Shown piece by piece: positions 24,691 to 33,541 of a DNA stretch of 64,000 nucleotides. This stretch comes from Epichloe hybrida (lineage: Eukaryota; Ascomycota; Sordariomycetes; Hypocreales; Clavicipitaceae), in assembly GCA_019022495.1 (NCBI GenBank), contig JAFEKR010000088.1, positions 1 to 64,000 of the forward strand. Reading direction: 5' to 3'. The notes under the pieces are model-generated. The model saw only the letters and a program-made list of their open reading frames with translations. It had not been told where the DNA came from and searched no databases. The position numbers were made by a program, and so were the translations under genes. The first letter of the stretch is position 1; each line of letters begins with the position of its first letter.

Positions 24691-26804
24691 ATGACATCTG
24701 GTTATTGGATTGGGAGACTCTCGGGCCGCAGGTATGTATTACTTGGTCTTGGCAGCCAATATCATCGAGAATTATCAAGATGTTTTCTCGACAATTGACC
24801 ATCCAGAATCTCTCATCTCTGACTTTCCTCTTCGCTCACCGTGCTTGAGCATACATGCGCTCGCTCTGCTGCGCTGGCAAGAGCCTGATATAGTGCAAAT
24901 GACCATCTCGACACAATTGAATGACCAGGTGAGTTTGACGTCAGGCAATCTCTTAGCAGATGATGAGGGAGTCTGGTACCTCACACATCGGGCAGTCGGC
25001 ATCCAATGTGGAGAGTCCCCGGCCTATATGTATTGCTCCAATCCTTTGCTAAGAAGCCAAGCTTTTTCGATATGCTGGCCCGGGCCCCGGCCCCGGTTTC
25101 GCATGTTTTTATGAGGAATCGAAGTACCATCCTATGGGTTGGTGGTAGCTCGGTATCGCCGTGATCATGTTGGACTTATAAAATGTACTTGCATGTGAGT
25201 TGCAACAGAAGAAATGGTGATGAAATGGTGATGAAATGGTGTGTCATGTCATGTCAGGCACGCTATTCGGTGAATGGACGACTTGGCAGACACAGATCGG
25301 CATCAGCCTGCCCGTCGTCACCTTGCTAAGTTTTTTTTTTCATTTCTGACAACAGCTAGGCCAACTAGGCCAAAAAAGAGTGCGCACCCCTAATAGTAGC
25401 TGTGCTAAACGAGCGTATAATGCTCAACAATTTCCATGCATGGCATGTGGTGCACATCTTCATGTTACCATGTACCTGGGGAGGTACACTGTGGGTCTGG
25501 GTAGCGTAGATTAGTGTATTCTAATTGGCCTTTATATTCCCTGTAAATCTATGTAATCCACCATTCATCTCCCATTGCCACAGAACAGCGAATTCAACAG
25601 CGACCTCAACAGCAAATACATGCCCATTGGCAAATGCATTGGCAAATCAGCGATTTAAAATCAATGCGTGCATCATGTCACCAAGACCCACAGTGCACTG
25701 AGGTCAGGTCAGGTATTTTTGCGACTCCATCCCATGGCATGACTCTCACAGATACAGACGCTGGATGTCTTCACGACAAAGTACGGACTACTCCGTACAT
25801 ACATGGACAATGGAGGGCAATCCCTGACCCTACATGTAGGGGTCCATGTCTTAATGTCTTCTTGTCTTGTCTTCTAGAATGGGAGGGACCCTTGCCCAAC
25901 GACTTCACGTCTCCACTGCCATCGAAACGGCAGCTCCTCGTCCCTGCATGCCTGCTGCCCCCGTCGGTCCGTTCACATCCTCCTGCTTCACGATGCCCGT
26001 GCACTTCTTCCATGGACAAGGCAAGCAAGCAAGCGCGTACATATACAACTTATGACATGTCACTGTACTCCGTACTAAATCAAAAGATGACAGTGCATGT
26101 TCTGGCAGGGACCCGATACGATTATATGCCGCCAGGCTGGATGGAGTGTTATTTAGGGATCGAGCGGTCCGGGCGGCCACATCTCAAGCAATCACTCGTA
26201 CCACCACTTTCCTGCCCTTGCCAGAATACACATCGACGCCCAGGACGTGATGCGCAGCAGCCAGATAATTCATGTCTGGCGGTTCCCGCTTTCCGCCGAT
26301 CTAGGGGGAAACCCCTCAAGGGCACTCTTGTTACCCCGATGATCTCGCGATGATTTCGGGTCCAATATGCATCGAATCGTTGTCATGAGACGCCTCGAGA
26401 AGGCCAGGATCAGCTTGTTGCGGTTAGACAGTGGGCCGAAACGACGGCCGGCCGAGTGGAAGCGAGGCATTTGCGCAACCGCATCTCGTAATACGTAGAT
26501 GCTGCAACGAAACAAGCGACTTATTGAACGGGATGCCATCGGGCCATCTAATCGATGGGCATTCGGGGCCGATTTGCCCTGAGATGGCAAGGATTCTCGA
26601 TTCTCTTGATTCTAGCTTCATTATTCGGCGACAAATTCCGCTCTCATGACACACAATGACTAAATTTTCAGGTTCAACGACACGTTCATCGAAATTTTGC
26701 CAGAGCCTCAATCCAGGGTGCCATATTGAAATCTCAACACATAATTATTCATGTCCCGTGGAAAACTGGTCCCGGTTAACTATTGCAATCGCCCTCCACG
26801 AGCT

Positions 26805-28417
26805 TTAGTCATCCAAATGATCAAGCTCATCCACAGTTTCGACACGGCGCCCTTGCACATTCTCCTCAACCTCGGGAACCAAATCCTCCAAGACTTTTAG
26901 ATCACTGTCCCATTTAAGTTAGCTATAAGTCACCCGATTCCAGTTGATTTCGCGGTTGGGAGAAGAAGATAAAGAAGACCTCGGGTTCAGAGAATGGAAA
27001 CGGGCAAGAGAAGAGAAGAGAAGAACATTGGGGATGAGGTAGTACTAGGACTCTTTCTCATCTTACCTGCCGACAAGGGTGATGATATTGCGCTCCTTTC
27101 CCCATCGTGGATAGCTTCCAACTTTGACACCAAGGGATTTAACCTTGGCAGCCAGCGTTGTGAGATATCCCGCACTGACGCTTTCTGGCTGCGGAGTAGA
27201 GATCATGACTCTGGCGAAGGGTTTGTCTAATCTCGAGCGTAAATAGGGCTCTAGCCCGTCAAGGAGTTTTACGACTGTGAAGGGAGAACGGGTTAGTTGG
27301 AGTATGACACCTGGAGTCAAAAAAGAAGAGAAAAACTCCTTCTTCTGTGGCTTTGTGCCGCAGAAGGCACAGAAACATGTAACAGCTGCATCACTTACAT
27401 AAAGCTGGCACTCCAGGCAAGATATGGACGTTGCCGTTGACTATTGAAACGGGAACCCACAGGTCCTTGGCCGGAAAAACGCATTGATCGCTCATGCTGC
27501 GACTTTCATCCGTGGGCAGCGTAGCCATGCGAAGTTTCGCCCGAAGAGATGGGGAGTCGGTTTCCCAATCAAATTCCGTCTTTCTCGAAAGCTCCTTCAT
27601 CCTCGCAAAGGTCTCCTCGTGCCGCATCAATTTCAAGTCGAATGCTTTAGCAACGGACTCGTACGTTATATCATCGTGGCTAAACAGGACAAACTATCAG
27701 TCATCGGCGTCGTGTCGCAAACTGGCTGGCGTAAAAGCTACTTACGTTGGTCCGATGCCGCCGCTGGTCATGGTGTTCTTGATCAGCAAGCCGTTTGTTG
27801 AAGGGTTCTCTTCTTCACATGGTTCGGTTTCTCAAGGAACAAAAAGAACCACCTCGGGCTTGTCAAATAAAAGTGCTTACCTGGTGACAACGAAATCGTA
27901 GAGACTACTCATGCGACGAACTGCTTCCTTGATGTCGCCTTCAACGTCTGGGATGACCTCCGTACGCTGCAGTTCCTATCGGAGAATGATGAGAATAAGG
28001 TACATCATCAGCTCAGGCAAACTGTTCACTTACGATGCCCAGACAAAAGCACCATTTGGCCACGTATGCTGAGTTAGTCTTGTGCCTCACGTCAGTAGGT
28101 CCGTGTTGATGAGCGCCGCTGAGTGCGACGATAAGTTGTCAGTGTATGACGTACATCAACAGTCTGCCGAGTTGCATTAGCCGTGAGCCTTTCACAGGGA
28201 TTCCTGCTTTAAGAGAGCAAGGAATCAGAAAAAATCTCACCTGGCCGCCGAGAACTTCATTTCCAATGATTAGGCATGCGCCGGTACGAATAGTACGCGT
28301 GCATCTCTCTTGCAGTGTCGTCATGTTTGAGATTGGGGAAGGTCTCCGTGTTGTTTGTGCAAGTAACCGTGATGGGGCTGCGAGATGTCGTGCTAGTTGA
28401 GATACTCGCGGAAGCAT
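26805..28417 (-). CDS. MoCF-biosynthesis (molybdopterin-binding) domain protein
   Basis: Fungal protein of the MoeA/MogA-like 'probable molybdopterin binding' family, related to the N-terminal part of eukaryotic FAD synthases; the fungal stand-alone form has no settled role. Eight exons: 28241-28417, 28155-28163 (9 nt), 28034-28078, 27881-27975, 27746-27763 (18 nt), 27399-27679, 27067-27274, 26805-26904; product 310 residues. Splicing yields [27 protein letters not shown] and [23 protein letters not shown], the two hallmark motifs, then HILPGVPALFVKLLDG. All eight exons keep frame with GT-AG introns of 58-162 nt. The first 31 residues are Arg/Ser/Leu-rich without acids (MLPRVSQLARHLAAPSRLLA), so mitochondrial import is possible. 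Confidence 0.88.
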
Positions 28418-28760
28418 GGGGTGCTGGACAGACAACTCTTTACTGAGAGATGGGAGTTCGTGGGAGTTGGCGACGGGATTTTCATCTGCAAAAAAAAAAA
28501 AAAAAAAAAAAAAAAGACTTGGGGTTTTACTGATGCCCGTGACACAATGACAATTACACAATGTTATTAATAATAAAGCGTTGAGCTCGAACCAGCAGCA
28601 CCTTTGGACATGTGGGGCAGGCAGGTCTACTAATGACGACGTAATCGTAATCGTCATTCAGTCTTTGTTGGGGGCGTCCAATTTCATCCAGGACGCCATT
28701 TCAAGGCCTTTCGACATTTCTCTGTCGAGCTCGATCGGGAAGTTTTTCCTTCTCTTCACA
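28418..28760. promoter_or_regulatory. divergent promoter, MoCF-domain gene/GMF
   Basis: 343 bp between divergent starts. Contains an A26 tract at 28490-28515; on the minus strand this is T26 followed by GCAG, so it could act as the polypyrimidine tract of a 5' UTR intron. Confidence 0.45.
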
Positions 28761-29469
28761 ATGGTACGGTTTCGTATTCCGCCCCCCCCCCCCTCCGGCC
28801 TAATATCTGTGAGTAGGTCAAATATGTGCTGATGCTTGTCTCCGACCCAAACTAGGCCTCTGAATCGAGGTTATACACATTCTCCGGCGAGACAAAAGAG
28901 CAGCTTCGCAGGTTCCGCCTAACTACCTCCAGAGCGAAAGATCCCCAGGCCGTCATCTGTGCGCCGGTTCCCCTTTCCCGATTTATCCCTCGCACTTGCG
29001 CCCCGTTCCTAACCATGTCGGCCCTCGTCCAGACATGATTGATAAGAACACGCACGAGATTCGACAGGCCCTCGATGACTACGACGAAGCGCGAGTATAC
29101 AAGTCCCTCGAAGAAGTTGGCGAGGACTTGCCGGATCATTCACCACGATTCGTCTTGCTGAGCTACCCTGTGACCACAGTACGTTTTTTTTTTCACCTCT
29201 TGTCTCCCTCCTTGCGTGCAACTACTCCACGTAATCAACCTCGTGTGTAAAAGCTGATATTTCGATCGCGTATCTATAAGTCGGACGGACGATTGTCAGT
29301 GCCGTATGTGCTGCTATACTATCTCCCCATAACTTGTAATGCTGAGGTGAGGATGCTGTATGCTGGCGCAAAGGAGCTGATGCGGAGTACGAGTGAGGCT
29401 GGCAGCGTGATTGACGTTGAATCCGTCGATGATCTGGAAGATATCCCCGAAAAGCTGGCTAAAAAATAG
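28761..29469 (+). CDS. GMF1: glia maturation factor homologue (ADF-H domain, Aim7/Gmf1)
   Basis: Actin regulator that binds Arp2/3 and promotes debranching. Four exons: 28761-28763 (only the ATG), 28856-28958, 29033-29178, 29281-29469; 146 residues, the normal size. The single ADF-homology domain is complete: SRLYTFSGETKEQLRRFRL, AVIYMIDKNTHEIRQ, HSPRFVLLSYPVTT, then SVPYVLLYYLPITCNAEVRMLYAGAK. The first intron separates ATG from GCC, giving MASESRLY, the family N terminus. The last acceptor (AG 29279-29280) is preferred over one ten codons upstream because it gives the conserved SDGRLSVPY without an insertion. Convergent with NBP35, stops 135 bp apart. Confidence 0.92.
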
Positions 29470-29604
29470 AGACACAGGGGGGTTGCAGGGTGCAGAAATC
29501 AATGATCCGCGCGAATGCCCCAGATAACATTGCATATGTGATGTTTTCTTTTCAAAGTAGAGCATTTCGTCTTGGGTATATATATACTGTGCATTAATCA
29601 TAGT

Positions 29605-30633
29605 CTAGCCTTCGGGTAGAACTGTTTTGGCGTCCAACCCAAGCTGTCCCGCCACATTCTTCACCACCTCCTTGAACGCCAGACAGGCTGGGCTGTCTGG
29701 GAACGAATCAAAGTAACTCTCTCCATAATCACAGGCCATCCGTATCCTCGGGTCCAAAGGGACCGCGCCAAGGAAAGGAATTCCCATCTCATCGGCCAAT
29801 CCCTTTCCACCGCCGGTCGTAGCTCTGAATATTTGACTCTCACCTTTGCACTTGGGGCATACGAAGCCACTCATGTTCTCTGCCAACCCGATGATCCTGA
29901 TTCCCGCTTTGCGACAGAAATCCATCTCCTTGCGTACGTCGAGTAGCGAAACCTCCTGTGGCGTGGTAATCACCACCGCGCCATCAATCCCGCTCTCCTT
30001 CAGGAACGAGTTCACGCTCAGATGCTCATCACTCGTACCGGGGGGCGTGTCGACCAGCAGGAAATCCAGATCGCCCCATTCCACGTCCTTGAGAAACTGT
30101 TTGATCAGCCCGTTCTTCTTGGGGCCTCTCCAAATAACGGCATCGTCCCGATTCGGCAGCATGAACTGGATACTCATCACGCCTAGGTTGTCCATGACCC
30201 AGACCGGTGACCAGCCCGAACCGCTGACGTGGATCGCCTCCTCCTCCACGCCCATCATCTTGGGGATACTTGGCCCGCAGATATCCGTGTCCATTATGCC
30301 GACGTTGTTGTCCGGGTTGGTAGCAAAAGCATGCGCCAGCAGCGTTGTAAATGTGCTTTTGCCCACGCCGCCCTTGCCACTCAACACGAGAATCTTGTGC
30401 TTGACATTCGCCAGGCGTGCCGAGATGAGAGGGATGTCCGGATCGGGTCCCTTGGGGGTAGATGCGCATATGGCTTGGTTGGGACAGCCGGCGCAAGAGT
30501 CTGCTTGCCCGGCCTGCTGCGATTCAGGGCCAGGACAGTGCTCTGGCTCTGGGGCGACGAGCTGGGGCTTTTGTTTGACCGGGTTGGCGAGGACATCTGC
30601 TACCGGCTCTGGCTCTTCGAGTGACGGAGCCAT
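29605..30633 (-). CDS. NBP35: cytosolic Fe-S cluster assembly factor NBP35
   Basis: P-loop scaffold ATPase of the cytosolic iron-sulfur assembly (CIA) pathway, working with Cfd1. Single exon, 342 residues. The N-terminal ferredoxin-like Cys motif C-x13-C-x2-C-x5-C is present at Cys33, 47, 50 and 56. The deviant Walker [10 protein letters not shown] is at residues 86-94, with [15 protein letters not shown] and [15 protein letters not shown] (Walker B region) further on, and the bridging-cluster motif CPKC follows GFV near residue 250. The start is the first in-frame ATG, giving [11 protein letters not shown] as expected for filamentous fungi. It ends convergently to GMF1. Confidence 0.96.
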   Translation of the reverse strand: MAPSLEEPEPVADVLANPVKQKPQLVAPEPEHCPGPESQQAGQADSCAGCPNQAICASTPKGPDPDIPLISARLANVKHKILVLSGKGGVGKSTFTTLLAHAFATNPDNNVGIMDTDICGPSIPKMMGVEEEAIHVSGSGWSPVWVMDNLGVMSIQFMLPNRDDAVIWRGPKKNGLIKQFLKDVEWGDLDFLLVDTPPGTSDEHLSVNSFLKESGIDGAVVITTPQEVSLLDVRKEMDFCRKAGIRIIGLAENMSGFVCPKCKGESQIFRATTGGGKGLADEMGIPFLGAVPLDPRIRMACDYGESYFDSFPDSPACLAFKEVVKNVAGQLGLDAKTVLPEG

Positions 30634-31101
30634 TGCGCGAAGATTCTGCTGTCTCGTTGTTGGAGGGAGGTGAGGGTATTGGATGAGGATGTGGATGGTA
30701 GTGAGTGAGAGAACGTGGCGATTCCTGTTGTCGGGTTTGGCTTAATAATGCTTGTTTGACGTATTGAGCATTCGCAGCTGCGCATTTATACGTTATTAAA
30801 TTGGCAACTAGTTTTTTTAATTCTCGAATACAATCAGATGAAGAATAACAATCTACTATTTCTGTAGTTAAGCAGCTGAATGCAAGACGGTGTACAATGA
30901 ATGAGTTTGTTTAAGTGCTGCGCTCTGCAGGGTATGCAATTTCCTCTTCTCGAGAAAGACTCTGCATACACATACAACTAACTACATTTGGATTTGTGAC
31001 AGTTAATTGCTAATAAGGACAAAAGGTAACGTTTATTTATAAAGGAACAAACGACCAACAATTTACCTTGTAAGGTCACTGTTGATGAGACCAAAAAGCA
31101 A
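30634..31101. promoter_or_regulatory. AT-rich region upstream of NBP35, up to tRNA-Gln
   Basis: 468 bp, moderately AT-rich. Presumably the NBP35 promoter on the left; no gene seen. Confidence 0.4.
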
Positions 31102-31172
31102 GGTTCCAGGGGGAGTCGAACCCTCGCTGGCGGAATCAGAATCCGCAGTCATAACCGTTAGACCATGGAACC
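31102..31172 (-). tRNA. tRNA-Gln (anticodon CTG)
   Basis: 71 nt, no intron. On the minus strand the acceptor ends are GGTTCCA and TGGAACC; the anticodon stem GCGGA/TCCGC is perfect around the loop TTCTGAT (anticodon CTG at 31137-31139); the T loop is TTCGACT with one A-C mismatch in its stem. A-box (TGGTCTAACGG) and B-box (GGTTCGACTCC) promoter elements are recognisable. Confidence 0.95.
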
Positions 31173-31386
31173 GATTGAAGTGGTGAACCACTTCCCATGG
31201 ATGGACGGACACATCTTTTTTGACACTATAAAGTCTTCAGCTATGCTAGCACGACAAAGTCGGCGGGGCCCTGCTTATCGCATATCACCCCACCTAAATT
31301 TTTCTTCTCTGTTAGACGGGAGTTTACAACGAAGCGGCGCACAATATTGGTTCACATTGACAAAGTGCACGTGTATCACCTTGAAA

Positions 31387-32418
31387 ATGACAGAAACTAC
31401 TGTTCAGAGCCTACGGGAGAGTCTTTGCTCCGAATCGACCGCTCTGCCCGTCCGTTTTCGAGCCCTGTTTTCGTTGAAGCATGTTGCGACAACCGGAGAC
31501 CCTGCGACGGCGGTTGCTGCCATCGAGGCTATTGCTGCTGGATTTGCGTCGCCTTCAGCACTCTTGAAACACGAGTTGGCATACTGTCTCGGACAAACGA
31601 AGAACGAAGCTGCCGTCAATCCCCTGAGAGATGTGCTCTCGGATCTGAATGAAGACCCCATGTGTCGCCATGAGGCTGCTGAGGCTCTTGGCGCCCTGGG
31701 CAATTCTGAGAGCTTGGAGCTATTGAAGTACTTCCGCGACCGTGAAGGTGAGGAAGTTGTTGTTACAGAAACTTGCGAGATCGCGATCGATCGGATAGAA
31801 TGGGAAAGTTCGCAAGAGCGCCAGCAAGAAAAATTACGGCAGAGGTTGGTATATGTTCATCAATTTGTCTTGTCGTCTGTATCGAGTACACTAATAGCAA
31901 CATCCAGTGATTTTGCTTCAATCGATCCTGCGCCACCTTTGCCCGATTCCGGCAACACCGTTAAAGACCTTGGCAAGACTCTTATGGATACCACCCAGCC
32001 TTTGTTCATGCGATATCGTGCCATGTTCACCTTGCGCGATCTCGCCTCACCGCCTGACTGCCCTACTGCGGTTCCAGCGGTTCTCGCTTTGGCCAGGGGC
32101 TTCGCTGACCCTTCTGCTCTTTTTCGCCACGAGATAGCCTTTGTTTTTGGCCAGCTGTCACACCCAGCTTCCATTCCTGCTCTTACTGGGGCTTTGAGCA
32201 ACGTCGAAGAGGCCAGTATGGTCCGCCACGAGGCTGCTGAAGCACTTGGCAGTCTTGGAGAGGAAGAGGGCGTCGAAGAAGTTCTCAAGCGTTTCCTTCA
32301 CGATAAAGAGAAGGTCGTCCGGGAGAGTGTGATTGTAGCGCTGGATATGGCAGAATATGAACAAAGTGGTAACGCCGAATATGCATTGATACCGGAAGCT
32401 GCTAGTGCTTCAGCCTAA
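31387..32418 (+). CDS. LIA1: deoxyhypusine hydroxylase
   Basis: Di-iron HEAT-repeat monooxygenase that completes hypusine formation on eIF5A. Two exons, 31387-31844 and 31908-32418; 322 residues, matching the family. The two symmetrical halves each carry two iron-ligand His-Glu motifs: KHELAY, RHEAAEALG, RHEIAF, RHEAAEALG. The 63-nt intron (GTTGGT donor, CATCCAG acceptor) lies exactly between the halves; it has no in-frame stop and is a multiple of three, so retention would insert 21 residues. The frame is open further upstream, but that stretch covers the tRNA-Gln gene and is not conserved; ATG 31387 gives MTETTVQSLRESL as in homologues. Convergent with RPA12, stops 55 bp apart. Confidence 0.95.
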   Translation: MTETTVQSLRESLCSESTALPVRFRALFSLKHVATTGDPATAVAAIEAIAAGFASPSALLKHELAYCLGQTKNEAAVNPLRDVLSDLNEDPMCRHEAAEALGALGNSESLELLKYFRDREGEEVVVTETCEIAIDRIEWESSQERQQEKLRQRLVYVHQFVLSSVSSTLIATSSDFASIDPAPPLPDSGNTVKDLGKTLMDTTQPLFMRYRAMFTLRDLASPPDCPTAVPAVLALARGFADPSALFRHEIAFVFGQLSHPASIPALTGALSNVEEASMVRHEAAEALGSLGEEEGVEEVLKRFLHDKEKVVRESVIVALDMAEYEQSGNAEYALIPEAASASA

Positions 32419-32473
32419 ATATATATCTGACATCACAATTGAATCGCCCGCGTTGATGGCATTTCGGTTCTGT

Positions 32474-32978
32474 TCAATTATTATCTTGCCATCTATTCAA
32501 ATTAAAGAAGTTAGTGAAACTACAGAGACATGGCGTTGGGAAGCAGCTGGGGACAACTAACGAATAGCCACACTCGCAATTGTAAATGATTGTTGAACCT
32601 TCATCGGCACCACGAAGCTGCACGTTGGAGTATTTGACTTCCTCCCGACCACAGGTGGGGCATCGTTCTTGCGCAACACTTTCGGTTTGTACATTGTGTC
32701 TTTCAACACGTTGTACAGTCGACTGTAGTTTTTGTCGGAGGGCGGAAGGGAAATCTGAGGGCTTTGATTTCGTCAAAACAACACTCGATCCAGTATCTAT
32801 GTGAGGGATGGTCAATTAGCGGCAGTCGGGGAACATAAACTGCGATTCGCCATTGTCGCAAACCTTTGTTCCAGGCACCGCAGCATTCACACTTCAGGGA
32901 ATTCTTTTCCGTGCCTTTGGTGGCAGGGAGAAGGTTACCGCAATCTTTGCAGAAGACGAGAGACCCAATTGCAGCCAT
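32474..32978 (-). CDS. RPA12: RNA polymerase I subunit RPA12 (A12.2)
   Basis: Subunit of Pol I needed for RNA cleavage and termination, TFIIS-like. Three exons: 32864-32978, 32562-32796, 32474-32492; 122 residues. N-terminal zinc ribbon FCKDCG...CECCGAWNKD (Cys10, 13, 30, 33). C-terminal ribbon CPTCGREEV...ADEGSTIIYNCECGYSWQDNN with the catalytic-hairpin acids in ADEG. The last two Cys are spaced C-x-C, not the usual C-x2-C, worth noting for zinc binding. The last intron (69 nt) is in frame and stop-free; splicing is preferred because it gives the compact family ending CGYSWQDNN. Divergent from SCC2. Confidence 0.92.
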
Positions 32979-33541
32979 CTCTTATTCGTAATTGCTGAAT
33001 TCGGGTGAGCGTGGTCGAACTCGAGCTAGAGACGCTGCAGATTTGACTCAAAAGAATTTTGGCTTGTCGCATTCTCCATTTCTACACTGACAAGCTTATC
33101 ACAACATTTTCTTGCGCACGGATAAACTGATTAAGCAAGGGACAGGACGGGGGCGACAGGAAAAAGTTCTGATTGGCCAGATACGATCGGGTCGTGGACC
33201 CATGTCATCCACCCGCCAGGCAAGCAGGTTGCCTGGGCATCCCGTCGTCGCAATTGTTTCCCCATGTTGGCTCCAGCCCATCGAACGCCTCTCTTTGCGT
33301 CCTCAATCGCTCTCCATGAACCTCTCATAGCTATTGCTTTCCTGCGCAGTACTTATTTCCCGACTGACGGAGGCTTGCCAGTGTTTTGGCCGGCTTTGCG
33401 CCACGGGGCTCTGTTGCTGGCGCCGCAGTTGTCTAGCCTATTGTCTGTCTCCTGCGGTTGTGCCTGCCTAATGCGACGAAACCGGACGGCACTTGCCCTC
33501 GACCATGCCTGACTGGTTCCCCTATTGTAACGACCTACAAC
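32979..33541. promoter_or_regulatory. divergent promoter, RPA12/SCC2
   Basis: 563 bp between divergent starts. No repeat and no supported gene. Confidence 0.45.

Larger units (their letters stand above)
21195..26804. other. 5.6-kb gene-poor island
   Basis: No gene I can support. It contains five of the GTACGGAGTAC-type motifs (21669, 21938, 22376, 25781, 26065), a purine-rich stretch at 23400-23450, GATC-rich sequence at 24080-24170, a 46-bp tandem pair at 24232-24323 and a degenerate GACTGATGA-type repeat at 24470-24690. Several frames of 200-240 codons exist (for example 25634-26353), but they show no domain, no intron logic and low-complexity composition. The part next to RAS (21195-21650) is probably its leader and promoter. 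Confidence 0.5.

Noticed and set aside
25634..26353. 239-codon frame starting with ATG
   Set aside because: Overlaps two GTACGGAGTAC motifs, rich in Cys/Pro/Arg without pattern, no domain; expression data would be needed to revive it.
31165..31386. N-terminal extension of deoxyhypusine hydroxylase
   Set aside because: The frame is open, but it begins within the tRNA gene and has no family similarity; ATG 31387 matches the family start.
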